DNA of 64,000 nucleotides from Pontibacter anaerobius (GTDB lineage: Bacteria; Bacteroidota; Bacteroidia; Cytophagales; Hymenobacteraceae): positions 1 through 64,000 of the forward strand of contig NZ_JAPFQO010000006.1 of assembly GCF_026241195.1 (NCBI RefSeq). Reading direction: 5' to 3'. Shown piece by piece: positions 17,257-26,815 of this stretch (positions within the stretch are counted from its first letter, which is position 1; every line of letters starts with the position of its first letter). The notes below the pieces were generated by a model. The model was given only the letters and a program-made list of their open reading frames with translations, was not told the origin of the DNA and did no database searches. Position numbers and translations under genes: made by a program.

Positions 17257-17975
17257 CGAAATGGTCTAGCAGACGCTTTGGCTTGTCAGGCTTGCGAGGG
17301 TGTTTGCTAGGGTGTGTTGGCCGGGGTTGTTTTTCCCTTTTTCCCCCCGGCACTGCGTTGTAAAAACAAGGGAAAAGCAACCCGGATGGTTGGGTTATTT
17401 TCTCCTTTTAAACTCCTTCTCAAGTGGCGCTTTAGCCGGCGGCAATGCCGTTAATGCAGTATTGGCGACGTTGCCAGAGGCGTCAGGCTCCGGGGTGGCC
17501 ACCATCAAAAGAAAAACCAATCCTATCATTGGCCTCTCTATTGCCGGGCAACCCTCTGTAAAAGAGCCACCTGCCGAAGTTATGCTCTTGACTTTGTCAT
17601 TTCCCAACCATAACTTCGCCCGCTCAAAGTCTTGCCTGGACGCTCCCGTCCGAAAGCCAGCTTTCTCCCGGCTTCGCCCAGGCAAGACTTCCAGTCAGAA
17701 ACGCCATTTCTTCCTTTGGCTCTTTTTCTGATCGTTGCCCCGCTTTAGTGGCCTTTGATGCCGCCCAGCCCTAAAAAAGCCTGAAAGACACGCCACTTTA
17801 AAACCTGAAAATAATCCCAATCACGGCCAAATAAACGTAAACATACACTTATCTGCACTATGTGCTAAGTTGAGCTAGTACAACTCTACCTATAAAACAT
17901 AGTACCAAAGCAATATGCAATAAATCCAACACACATAAAAAAGTATGGCCGTTGCTCAGCTATGCTTTTTCATGT
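17257..17975. other. Spacer with two large hairpins and a possible small gene
   Basis: About 720 bases without a gene I can name. A hairpin at about 17321-17387 pairs CCGGGGTTG and TTTTCCCTT with AAGGGAAAA and CAACCCGG. A second structure at about 17631-17690 has perfect outer arms GTCTTGCCTGG / CCAGGCAAGAC. Between them, on the minus strand, an open frame of 96 codons (17395-17685, TTG start) could be real, with the first hairpin as its terminator, but it matches nothing I recognise. The 17760-17940 part is AT-rich and shows nothing. Confidence 0.5.
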
Positions 17976-19508
17976 TTATCCCTCTTTTTCAGGTTCCTGC
18001 CAACGGCCATAGCAGGTGGCCATTTCCTTTAGCTCTTTTACACGCCCTTCGGTGAATTGCCCGGGTTGCAGGCGCCATTCCCAGTTGCCGGAGCCGGTAG
18101 AGGGCTTGTTCATAATGTGCTCCTGGCCCAGCCCAAGTACATCCTGCATCGGCAGTACAGCCAATTGCGAAACGGAACTGTAAGCCAGCCAGTTCATGAT
18201 GCGGTGCACGTTGTCCTGGTTCACGCGGTGGGTGCAATACTCCCGCAGGCGGCGCCTGTCTGCTCGGGAGGCATCGTTCGTAAACCAGCCAAGCACGGTG
18301 TTGTTGTCGTGGGTGCCGGTGTATACAATGCTGTTTTTTATGTGATGGTGCGGGGCGTAAATATTCTGCGGGAGATCCTCGCCAAAGGCAAAAAGCAGCA
18401 CGCGCATGCCCGGCAGTTTAAACTTGTCCATCAGGTCGCGCACGGGTTGGTCTATCTCGCCCAGGTCCTCGGCCACGATCGGCAGCTCCTTAAACTCCTG
18501 CTGCACTACTTTTAGGAAAGGTGCTCCGGGCGTTTTCACCCATCTGCCATTAATAGCGGTCTCCTCCCCGGCAGGTACCTCCCAGTAGGCGGAGAAAGCC
18601 CGGAAATGGTCGAGGCGGAGCAGGCCGAAAAGCTGTAGGTTGTGCTCGATGCGGTGCAGCCACCAGTCGAAGTTGCGCTCTTTCAGTACCTGCCAGTCAA
18701 ATACCGGCGTGCCCCAGAGCTGGCCTGTTTCGCTGAAATAGTCCGGCGGCACACCTGACACGGCTGTGGGTTTGCCATCGCGGTCCAGTTTAAAAATGTC
18801 GGGGTGGCTCCAGACGTCGGCACTGTCGTGGCTCACGTAAAAGGGCATATCGCCAAAGAAAAGGATGTCTTTGCTGTTGCAGTACTCCTTTAGCCGCTGC
18901 CACTGGCGGTAAAACAGGAACTGCAGAAACATCTCAAACTCTATCTGCTCGCTCAGCTTTTCGGCCAGCTGCTCCACAGCCTGCCCATCGCGCCACTTTA
19001 TCTCCTCAGGCCAATCGGTCCAGCTTTTATGCCTAAAGTGCTGGTTAAACGCCGCGAAGTGGGCATAATCCTGCAGCCACAATTTATGCACCTTCTGAAA
19101 GTTTGTGAAATCCTTCCAGAGCACATCCGGCAGCTCCTCGCTGAAGTTTTTGTAGGCCTTGCGCAGCAGCTTGAGTTTATACTTGCTCACCTTCTCAAAA
19201 TCCACACGGGCATCGTCAAACTGCTCTTTATGCTGCAGGTCTTTCTGGTGCAGCAGGCCATCGTGCACCAGCTCCTCGGGGCTGATGAGCAGGGGGTTTC
19301 CGGCAAAGGCGGAGTGGCTGCTGTAGGGCGAATTACCATAGCTGATTTCGGTGGGGTTTAGCGGTAGGATTTGCCAGTACCGCTGCCCCGCCTGCTCTAG
19401 CTGATCTGCAAACGTATAGGCCTCTGGCCCCAGGTCGCCGATACCGAAGCGGGAGGGGAGGGAGGTAATGTGGAGCAGGATGCCTGCGCTGCGTTTAGGT
19501 ACGATCAT
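17976..19508 (-). CDS. malQ: 4-alpha-glucanotransferase (amylomaltase)
   Basis: A 510-residue GH77 enzyme that transfers 1,4-alpha-glucan segments between maltodextrins, releasing glucose. Family features are the N-terminal GILLHITSLPSRFGIGDLG, GNSPYSSHSAFAGNP, the nucleophile region RLDHFRAFSAYWEVPAG, the acid/base in PIVAEDLG and THDNNT. The family start is MIVPKRSAG at 19508; the open frame extends 18 codons upstream into tandem TTAGAAAG-like spacer sequence. Last gene of the treZ-led minus-strand run, separated from treY by 113 bases. It would trim or extend the maltodextrins left by trehalose formation. Cytoplasmic. Confidence 0.93.
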   Translation of the reverse strand: MIVPKRSAGILLHITSLPSRFGIGDLGPEAYTFADQLEQAGQRYWQILPLNPTEISYGNSPYSSHSAFAGNPLLISPEELVHDGLLHQKDLQHKEQFDDARVDFEKVSKYKLKLLRKAYKNFSEELPDVLWKDFTNFQKVHKLWLQDYAHFAAFNQHFRHKSWTDWPEEIKWRDGQAVEQLAEKLSEQIEFEMFLQFLFYRQWQRLKEYCNSKDILFFGDMPFYVSHDSADVWSHPDIFKLDRDGKPTAVSGVPPDYFSETGQLWGTPVFDWQVLKERNFDWWLHRIEHNLQLFGLLRLDHFRAFSAYWEVPAGEETAINGRWVKTPGAPFLKVVQQEFKELPIVAEDLGEIDQPVRDLMDKFKLPGMRVLLFAFGEDLPQNIYAPHHHIKNSIVYTGTHDNNTVLGWFTNDASRADRRRLREYCTHRVNQDNVHRIMNWLAYSSVSQLAVLPMQDVLGLGQEHIMNKPSTGSGNWEWRLQPGQFTEGRVKELKEMATCYGRWQEPEKEG

Positions 19509-19621
19509 AGTAGAGTTAGAGAGTTTAGGAGTTAGAAAGTTAGAAAGTTGTAGAGGCGCCATACGTTGCGCTTTAACCGAAAATAACCAGTAACGAACAA
19601 CTAATAACCAATAACCAACAA

Positions 19622-22327
19622 CTAACCTCCGGCAGTTAACAAGGCCACCGGAAACGTTTTAAATACTTCTGCTACGGGTAGGGCAGGGGATGCGTTTACC
19701 GTGCCTTTGCCCAACACCTGCTGCCACGCCTGCGGCGCTTTATCGGGCAAAAGGATAATAGTGTCCTGCCATACCTCGTGGCCCAGCGGCTGGTCGTGGC
19801 TACCCACCAAGCTTACTAGTTGCAGCGGCACGGCCACCAGCACCCACTGCCCCTGGTGGTGGCGGGCAAAGGCCAGCAAGTGCTCCTTTTTCGGCCCCTG
19901 CACCTGCAGCGGCATGTACTCGCTCCTGGCAAAAAGTGTCTGTAGCTCTCTGCGGGTGGTGAGGGCTTTGTGCAGCAGGTATAGTTTTACTTTCCCGTTT
20001 TCAGGGTGATGTAGCAGGGCTTCGTGCAGCTTTTCTATACTTTGCTCCTCGGCTTGCTGTAGTTCCTGCAGGTAGCGGCGGTGCATGTCGTAGTCTACGG
20101 GGCGGCGGTTGTCGGGGTCTACCAGGCTCAGGTCCCACAGCTCGGTGCCCTGGTACACATCCGGCACGCCGGGGCAAGTAAGTTTCAGCAGCGTCTGACC
20201 AAGGGAGTAGAGCCAGCCGTAGTGCGCCACCTTCAGGAAGAACGGTTGGAAGGAGTGCATGAAATCCTCGTCGTGCAAGAGCAGTTGGGGCACCAGGTCT
20301 TTCATCGCCTGCTCATATTGCTCGTTCGGCGCCGACCAGTCCGAGTTGTTCTTGGCCTCGCGCAGGGCTTTCTCCAGGTACTCCTGCACCCGCTTCACCA
20401 GCGTATCATCCATCTCTTCATTTAGCGGCATCACACCCAGCAGTGTCTGCAGCAGGAAGTATAAATCGTTCTCCACCGGCTTGGAAGTATACTTTCTGCT
20501 GATCTCCAGCCAGTGCTGCGCCTTCTGCTCCCACTCTTCAGCCAGCTCGGTCAGCACGTTCAGGCGCAGGCGCGCGTCCTCGCCGCGCTTGGTGTCGTGG
20601 GTGGCGGTGGCGTTGATGGAGTGCGGATAGGTGCGCTGCCGGTACTGCATGCGCTCATGGAAGTCCTGTGGCTCCAGGTAGAAGATGTCCGGGCTGTTGC
20701 CCACCTCGTTGAGCGAAATCAGGCGGTTATAGTTGTAGAAAGTGGTATCCTCCACGCCCTTGGCTGCCAATGGGCCGGTAAACTGCTGGCTGCGCATCAC
20801 AAAGTATAACTTGTGGTGCTGCGACTCCTCTGTGTCTTCGGGTGTTACGGTAAAGAGCGTGTGCAGGTGCTGCAGCTGTTCTTTCAGTTGAGGAGCTTGT
20901 TTGTGTGCTTCTTCAAAAGCGGCATTTACCACCTTCATCTCCTCCTTGTTGATAGGTAAATTGTTGCTGTAGATGCAGTACACCGGCCAGGCGGCCAGCA
21001 TAACAGCCAGCGCCTGTCGCCACTGCTCCTCCGGCTCCAAAGGTATCAACTGGCGCTCCTGCAACAGGCGCAGCAGGTTTTCCAGCTCACCCTGCATGTA
21101 GTTGGTCAGGATAAACATTTTCTTGTCGAACACCAGTTGCTCGTAATCTGTGGCGGCACCGGGCACCAGGCGGCTATAGGTTTGGGTGATCTGTTCGCGG
21201 GCATTTTGGTAAGTATACAGGTTGCTGACCCAGGCCAGGAAGTCGTAGCCGCTGTTGCCCTGTATGGGCCAGTTCTCGGGTAGGTGCTCTTCCCCCTCCA
21301 GTATCTTCTCCACCACCACATACTGCTCCGGACCGGCCAGCCGGCGCAGGCGCTTCAGGTAGGTGGTCGGGTCAAAAAGGCCGTCTACGTGGTCTACGCG
21401 CAGCCCCTGCACCAACTCCTGGTCGCAGAGCATTTTGATGAACTGGTGGTACTGCTCGAACACCTCGGGGTGCTCCATACGCAGGCAGATCAGGTCATTG
21501 ATGGTGAAAAAGCGGCGGTAGTTTATCTGTTTCTCCGTTTCCTGCCAGTGGCAAAGTATAAAATGCTGTTTCTGCAGCAGCTTCCGCAGCTTCTTGTCTT
21601 TGCCGTTTATACTTTGCAGAACCTGCTCCAAGGCCTGCCGCAGCGCCACCGATCGAAAGATTTTCTTCTTAAAGTTACCCCAGGCAGCCGGGTTTATACT
21701 TTCCTCCTGCTCGTGCAGCGCCAGCTCCTTGAGGCTTTGCGCTGCCTGCGGCGTCACCTCCGGGTTGCCCGATACCTGCAGCGCCTCCTCCAGCAACGTG
21801 CGGTAACTCGAAACGCTGACCGGGTACATGTTATCGTAATAATTCAGGCTGATGCCCTTCTCGCTCAGTTTCAGCTCCAGTTGGTTCTGCTCCAGCACCT
21901 TTTCCAGCGGCTCCCCCAGGAAAGGCACCATCACTTGCCCGTTAAAATCAGGATGGTGAAAATCGATGTCGAAGAAAGTATAAAAGTGCGACTGCGGTCC
22001 TTTCTCCAGTACGTCCATCAGCCATACATTGTCCGGGTGGAAAGCCATGTGGTTGGGCACGATGTCCTGCAGCCAGCCCATACTCCGCTGCTTCAGCTCC
22101 AGTGAGATCTCCTGCAGCTCCTTCTGGGTGCCTACTTCAGGGTTTACGTCGTAGGGGGCGGTAACATCGTAGCCGTGCTCACTGCCGGGGCGGGCACAGA
22201 AAAAAGGGGCCGAGTAGATGGTGCTGATGCCCAGCTCGTGCAGGTACGGGATAATTTGCTTTATGTCGCTCAGCTTAAACTTAGGGGATGTCTGCACCCG
22301 GTAGGTGGCCGATGGGATATAGGTCAT
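19622..22327 (-). CDS. treY: Malto-oligosyltrehalose synthase
   Basis: A 901-residue GH13 enzyme that isomerises the reducing-end alpha-1,4 bond of a glucan to the alpha,alpha-1,1 bond, giving maltooligosyl-trehalose. Characteristic sequences are PSATYRVQ at the start, GSEHGYDVTAPYDVNPEVG, DIVPNHMAF, and the C-terminal LTCPGVPDVYQGTELWDLSLVDPDNRRPVD region. The length is somewhat over the usual 700-850 residues. It directly follows the GH57 gene with one base between stop and start, so the two are cotranscribed. The product is cleaved by the treZ enzyme two genes upstream. Cytoplasmic. Confidence 0.95.
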   Translation of the reverse strand: MTYIPSATYRVQTSPKFKLSDIKQIIPYLHELGISTIYSAPFFCARPGSEHGYDVTAPYDVNPEVGTQKELQEISLELKQRSMGWLQDIVPNHMAFHPDNVWLMDVLEKGPQSHFYTFFDIDFHHPDFNGQVMVPFLGEPLEKVLEQNQLELKLSEKGISLNYYDNMYPVSVSSYRTLLEEALQVSGNPEVTPQAAQSLKELALHEQEESINPAAWGNFKKKIFRSVALRQALEQVLQSINGKDKKLRKLLQKQHFILCHWQETEKQINYRRFFTINDLICLRMEHPEVFEQYHQFIKMLCDQELVQGLRVDHVDGLFDPTTYLKRLRRLAGPEQYVVVEKILEGEEHLPENWPIQGNSGYDFLAWVSNLYTYQNAREQITQTYSRLVPGAATDYEQLVFDKKMFILTNYMQGELENLLRLLQERQLIPLEPEEQWRQALAVMLAAWPVYCIYSNNLPINKEEMKVVNAAFEEAHKQAPQLKEQLQHLHTLFTVTPEDTEESQHHKLYFVMRSQQFTGPLAAKGVEDTTFYNYNRLISLNEVGNSPDIFYLEPQDFHERMQYRQRTYPHSINATATHDTKRGEDARLRLNVLTELAEEWEQKAQHWLEISRKYTSKPVENDLYFLLQTLLGVMPLNEEMDDTLVKRVQEYLEKALREAKNNSDWSAPNEQYEQAMKDLVPQLLLHDEDFMHSFQPFFLKVAHYGWLYSLGQTLLKLTCPGVPDVYQGTELWDLSLVDPDNRRPVDYDMHRRYLQELQQAEEQSIEKLHEALLHHPENGKVKLYLLHKALTTRRELQTLFARSEYMPLQVQGPKKEHLLAFARHHQGQWVLVAVPLQLVSLVGSHDQPLGHEVWQDTIILLPDKAPQAWQQVLGKGTVNASPALPVAEVFKTFPVALLTAGG

Positions 22328-22328
22328 A

Positions 22329-24752
22329 TTATACTTTCAGGTTGAGGTTTTGGTAAAGCTTTTCGAACTTCTGGACCCAGGCAGCGGCTTCTTTGTCGCC
22401 TTGCTCACTTCGCTTTCTCAGGTCGAGGTAACCGTCCTGCTGCATCTGGAAGGCAATGTTCTGGGCCTGCCAGTAGTCTGTTTCAAGCTTAGAGCCACCC
22501 ACTACTTCCAGCAGTTCTATCAGCAGGTCCATGGTGGCGGTGTCCTGCGGGTGCTCCTGTATCTTTTTCATCATCAGGTCCACGCGCTGCGACAGGGCAA
22601 ATTCCAGGTCCTCGTAGGTCAGGGTCACCTTCATGCGCTTCCCTTCCTCCAGCAGGCGCTTTATCTCCTGCGGACTCGGCTCCTCTGATGCAAGCTCGCG
22701 CATCAGGCGTGTGTTCACAATGTAGTCTACAGTGGTTTGCAGCGGGCGCGGCATCTGCATGCCAATGGTCATAATGGCCGAAATGAGGGAGTAGTTGTTG
22801 TCGTAGAGCTGCTGGAAATCGTTCTCCAGGCCTTCCATGGTTTGTGCCAGCACCTGGTCCAGTATCTTCTTCTGGTCATCCTTAAACAAGTGCCAGAAAG
22901 AGTAGTTGTGAGACACAAAATGCTTGTCGAGCAGCATGATTACCTCGCTTACGTAGCCGCGCTCAAAAGCTGACTTTAGCTCCTCACGCAGCCGGTCATA
23001 CTCCTCATGGCTCATAAACTCCCGCACGCCGCCAAAAAGCTGGTGGTCGCCGAGGTGCAGCACACTGTAAGTGATGGTGATCTCCTCCCAGGTGACTCTG
23101 CTTTTAATGTTGGCGCGGCCCATGGCAAGACGCTGTCGGCCGGCTTGTATTATGTCATACTCTTCGGAGGCGGCGGTATAGCTGTAAAGCTCTAGTACTT
23201 CGGTAAAATCCTTGAAAAGAGAGGACACGGCATAATGGGCACCCACGCGGAGCAAATCGATCATGGTAGGCTTCACGATACGCTGGTATGTTGCGCCGGC
23301 ATCGCCACGGTCTTTGTAATTGCTTTTGGCTTTGCTGAGGCGCTCTATAAACTCAGGCTCCAGGTCATGGCTGCCCAGGTCGTGGGCCAGCTGGAGTGCC
23401 CTTGCGGCATACAGAATATCCTGCACGGTCTCGATACCTGTCACCTCATCAAAAAACCAACCGCAGCTGGTGTAGATCAGCAGAGTATGGTACTGCATCT
23501 CCATCAGCTTCAGGAAACGCACCTGCTCTTCTTTTGTGAGCTGGCGCAATGTATGGTTTTTTATAAAGGCGGCTACGTTTTCCTCAGACCGGTCCATAAT
23601 CACTTGGATATAGTCGTTGCGGGTAATCCACGGGTCGGCCCCGAGCTTAAGCATTTCCTGCTCGTACAGCGGCGTAACCTGCTCAACCAGCCAGTCAAAG
23701 GCCTCCCGCACGGGCTTGCGCCACTCCTGGTTCCAGGAGGGATGGCCGCCGGTGTTACAGCCGCAGTTGCTGCGCCAGCGCTCCACGCCGTGCGCACAGC
23801 TCCAGGAACTGGGCTCTATGACCTGGGCCTCATACTTTGGTGGATGCTTGACCATGTACTCGCCATACACGGTAACCTGCGCCAGCTTCTCTTCCTGTAA
23901 GTGGTTGAGGGCATAGGAGAGCGCCATCTCGCCGAAGCGGTGGTGGTGGCCGTAGGTTTCGCCGTCGGTGGCGATGTGCATCAGCTGCGGCTCTTTGGTA
24001 TGCTCCTCAAATGTGCTGCTAAGGCGGTTGGCAAAATCCTCGCCGCGTTCCAGCAAGCCCTCAAAAGCGATCCCCTGCGAAACCGGACCATCATAGAAGA
24101 ACAGTACGATCTCCTTGCCCGACGGCAGCTTGCAGAGGTATGGGCGGCGCGGGTTAATGTTGGCTCCCACGGCGTCTGTCCATTCCTTATCCCCGATCTT
24201 GCGGTAGGCCTTGGCCTGGTACGGCGACAGGATGGTGAACTTGATGCCATGCTCGGCCAGCACCTCCAGGGTGGGGGTATCGGCGGCGGTCTCGGCCAGC
24301 CACATACCTTCCGGGTCGCGGCCGAAGCGTTTCTTAAAGTCATAGATGCCCCAGATCACCTGTGTGTGCTTGTCGCGCTCGTTGGCCAGCGGCATGATGA
24401 TGTGGTTGTATACCTGCGCGATGGCTGAGCCGTGGCCGGAGAAGCGTTTCATACTTTGCTTGTCGGCATCCAGAATGGCCTGGTACGTATCCGGGTCTTT
24501 TTTCTGCATCCACTCCAGCAGGGTGGGGCCAAAGTTAAAACTGATATAGCTGTAGTTGTTGATGATATCCACGATGTTCCCGCTTCCGTTAAGTATGCGC
24601 GAGGCAGAGTTTCGGGCATAGCACTCATCGGAGATCCGCTCGTTCCAGTCGTGGTAGGGCGCCGCAGATTCCTGTAATTCTACTTCATTTAGCCAGGGGT
24701 TCTCGCGAGGGGGCTGGTAAAAGTGCCCGTGTATGCAGATATACTTGTTCAT
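22329..24752 (-). CDS. GH57 family glycosidase with DUF3536 domain
   Basis: An 807-residue protein with an N-terminal GH57 catalytic barrel (CIHGHFYQPPRENPW near residue 5) and a C-terminal DUF3536 domain. The likely GH57 nucleophile is E154 in GMWLAETAADTPTLE. GH57 members include amylopullulanases, 4-alpha-glucanotransferases and branching enzymes; no reaction is established for the DUF3536 group. The gene sits between treZ and treY with gaps of 3 and 1 bases, so its product is made together with theirs. In many treY/treZ operons a debranching enzyme (TreX) is encoded, and none is seen here, so a debranching role is a reasonable but untested guess. No signal peptide: cytoplasmic. Confidence 0.88.
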   Translation of the reverse strand: MNKYICIHGHFYQPPRENPWLNEVELQESAAPYHDWNERISDECYARNSASRILNGSGNIVDIINNYSYISFNFGPTLLEWMQKKDPDTYQAILDADKQSMKRFSGHGSAIAQVYNHIIMPLANERDKHTQVIWGIYDFKKRFGRDPEGMWLAETAADTPTLEVLAEHGIKFTILSPYQAKAYRKIGDKEWTDAVGANINPRRPYLCKLPSGKEIVLFFYDGPVSQGIAFEGLLERGEDFANRLSSTFEEHTKEPQLMHIATDGETYGHHHRFGEMALSYALNHLQEEKLAQVTVYGEYMVKHPPKYEAQVIEPSSWSCAHGVERWRSNCGCNTGGHPSWNQEWRKPVREAFDWLVEQVTPLYEQEMLKLGADPWITRNDYIQVIMDRSEENVAAFIKNHTLRQLTKEEQVRFLKLMEMQYHTLLIYTSCGWFFDEVTGIETVQDILYAARALQLAHDLGSHDLEPEFIERLSKAKSNYKDRGDAGATYQRIVKPTMIDLLRVGAHYAVSSLFKDFTEVLELYSYTAASEEYDIIQAGRQRLAMGRANIKSRVTWEEITITYSVLHLGDHQLFGGVREFMSHEEYDRLREELKSAFERGYVSEVIMLLDKHFVSHNYSFWHLFKDDQKKILDQVLAQTMEGLENDFQQLYDNNYSLISAIMTIGMQMPRPLQTTVDYIVNTRLMRELASEEPSPQEIKRLLEEGKRMKVTLTYEDLEFALSQRVDLMMKKIQEHPQDTATMDLLIELLEVVGGSKLETDYWQAQNIAFQMQQDGYLDLRKRSEQGDKEAAAWVQKFEKLYQNLNLKV

Positions 24753-24755
24753 GCG

Positions 24756-26630
24756 CTATTGTTGTTGAAGTATGAGAACGGACTTTGGAGGCAAAACAAC
24801 CGCTGCCTTCTGCTCCATCATATCAGGAAGTTCGCTGCCCGGCCCGCCCCATTCCGCTGCTGCCGAATGAAGTATGGTTTTCCAGCTGCCGATGTTCTCT
24901 TCGGGTTGTGCCAGGTTTATACTTTGAGGAGAGTCGTGGAGGTTGAAGAGGCAGTACAGGTACGGCTCCCTGGTTTGGTGAATAAGGTGGAGCACCATGT
25001 TGTGGTCATCCAGGCGAGCCGACACTTTGTCCTTGTCAGGTTTGGATAAGGCTGCCGAGTTTTTGCGCAGCTGAAGCAGGCGTTTATAGTACTCTCGTAA
25101 CTGGTTTTGCTGTGTATTGGAAGTATAGCTTCGGCTGAGTTTGGAGCGGTTAAAGGTGTCCTTGCTCTGTGGGTCCGGGGCCTCGCCCTGCCAGGCAAAG
25201 GCCTTGAACTCTTCGCGGCGGCCCTTGCGCACAGCCTCTATCAGATCCTCGTCGCCGTGGCTCACAAAGTATAAAAAAGGGTTCATTTCGCCGTATTCCT
25301 CTCCCATAAACAGCATGGGCAGGTACGGCGAAAGTATAACCAGCCCGGCCAACACCTGCAGCGTCTTGAAATCCACCAGGTCGGATAGGCGCTCGCCCAG
25401 CATACGGTTGCCTACCTGGTCATGGTTCTGGGAGCAGACTACGAATTGCTCCGCTTTGTTGTGCTCGGTGCTGCTGCCAAAGGTGCGGTGGCGGTGCTCT
25501 GAGTACAGACCGTCATAAACAAAAGCTCTTTTCATAACCTTGGCCAGCTGCTCCGGTTTGCCGAAGCCCACGTAATAACCTTCCTGCTCGCCGGTTACCA
25601 TGGCATGCAGCACGTGGTGGAAATCATCGCTCCACTGGGCATCCAGGCCGTAGCCGCCGCGGTCCATCGGGTTTATCAGGCGCACATCGTTCAGATCGCT
25701 TTCGGCGATAAGTATAAAGTCGCGGCCCGCCTGCTCCTCCAGTTCCTGCACATGCTCCTGCAGCTCCTGCAGAAAATGCTTGGCACCCATGTCGTAGATG
25801 GCATGTACGGCATCCAGGCGCAGCGCATCAATATGGTACTCCCGGAACCACATGAGGGCGTTTTGGAAGAAGTAATTGCGGACAGCATCGGAGTAATTGT
25901 CGTCGAAGTTGAGAGCCATGCCCCAGGGCGTTTTATACTTATCGGTAAAGTATGGGCCGAAGTCGTGGAGGTAGTTGCCTTCCGGACCCATGTGGTTGTA
26001 GACGACGTCCAGCACTACGGCCAGCCCCTGTTCGTGGCAGGCGTTTACCAGCTTCTTCAGCCCTTCGGGGCCGCCGTAGGAGTTCTGCACGGCAAAGGGC
26101 AGCACGCCATCGTAGCCCCAGTTGCGGCTCCCCGGAAACTGCGCCACCGGCATCAGTTCAATGGCCGTAACACCCAGGTCCTTCAGTTCCGGCAGGCGCT
26201 CCATAATCCCCTCAAAAGTACCCTCCGTGGTGAAAGTGCCCACATGCAGTTCGTAGATGATGTATTGGTGCAGCGGCAGGTTCTTCCATTTTTTATCGGT
26301 CCAGGAAAAGGAGGTGTGGTCTAGTACAGCAGAGGCTTTGTGCACGCCATCAGGCTGAAAGTGTGAGGCAGGGTCCGGGCGCTCTGTTTCCTCATCCAGC
26401 ATAATGGTGTAGCGGGTGCCAGGGTTTGCAAACTCGCTGAGGGCGGTCCAGTAGCCCATGGCCTCGCGCTGCAGCGGTACCTGTATCGGTTCGGGCTTGT
26501 GCAGCAGCACCTCCACATGTTTTGCTTTGGGGGCCCAAACGGTAAAAACCGTTCCTTTTTTTTCGGGGGAATAATGCGCTCCTATCTCTCTCAGTACAGC
26601 CATAAAAACGTGGTTTTTCTCAGCACTCAT
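24756..26630 (-). CDS. treZ: Malto-oligosyltrehalose trehalohydrolase
   Basis: A 624-residue GH13 enzyme that hydrolyses maltooligosyl-trehalose to free trehalose and a shortened glucan. The N-terminal carbohydrate-binding-like domain (TVFTVWAPKAKHVEV) is followed by the barrel with YELHVGTFT, VMPVAQFPGSRNWGYDGV-like sequence (here ELMPVAQFPG), VVYNHMGPEGNY, the nucleophile in ALRLDAVHAIYD and the acid in LIAESDLND. First gene of the minus-strand run treZ - GH57 - treY - malQ; its promoter must lie in the 185-base divergent region shared with glgE. Cytoplasmic. Confidence 0.94.
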   Translation of the reverse strand: MSAEKNHVFMAVLREIGAHYSPEKKGTVFTVWAPKAKHVEVLLHKPEPIQVPLQREAMGYWTALSEFANPGTRYTIMLDEETERPDPASHFQPDGVHKASAVLDHTSFSWTDKKWKNLPLHQYIIYELHVGTFTTEGTFEGIMERLPELKDLGVTAIELMPVAQFPGSRNWGYDGVLPFAVQNSYGGPEGLKKLVNACHEQGLAVVLDVVYNHMGPEGNYLHDFGPYFTDKYKTPWGMALNFDDNYSDAVRNYFFQNALMWFREYHIDALRLDAVHAIYDMGAKHFLQELQEHVQELEEQAGRDFILIAESDLNDVRLINPMDRGGYGLDAQWSDDFHHVLHAMVTGEQEGYYVGFGKPEQLAKVMKRAFVYDGLYSEHRHRTFGSSTEHNKAEQFVVCSQNHDQVGNRMLGERLSDLVDFKTLQVLAGLVILSPYLPMLFMGEEYGEMNPFLYFVSHGDEDLIEAVRKGRREEFKAFAWQGEAPDPQSKDTFNRSKLSRSYTSNTQQNQLREYYKRLLQLRKNSAALSKPDKDKVSARLDDHNMVLHLIHQTREPYLYCLFNLHDSPQSINLAQPEENIGSWKTILHSAAAEWGGPGSELPDMMEQKAAVVLPPKSVLILQQQ

Positions 26631-26815
26631 TAACTGAGTTTGTTGGTTTTAGGTTGTGCGTTTTGCAGGTCTGTATGTATAGCCTGGTGTTTTTTTAGTG
26701 TCTTGGCTTCATTAGCGGTGCTGCTGACGAAGCCAGCGGCACCTTCTGTAATATACAGCGAAACATATTTATTCTGAGTTAAGTACGTACAACGGTTAAC
26801 GCAGAATAATACTGA
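26631..26815. promoter_or_regulatory. Divergent promoter region between treZ and glgE
   Basis: The only gap in the trehalose/glucan cluster from which both arms can be driven. On the minus strand TATGTTTC at 26760-26767 fits the Bacteroidota -7 element (TAnnTTTG) in seven of eight bases, with a TTG at 26790-26792 at a plausible -33 distance. I found no equally good element for glgE. Assignment is by consensus only. Confidence 0.4.

Noticed and set aside
17300..17731. Plus-strand frame of 143 codons in the spacer
   Set aside because: It runs through both hairpins and has low-complexity translation; the minus-strand frame at 17395-17685 is the more credible, and even that is unnamed.
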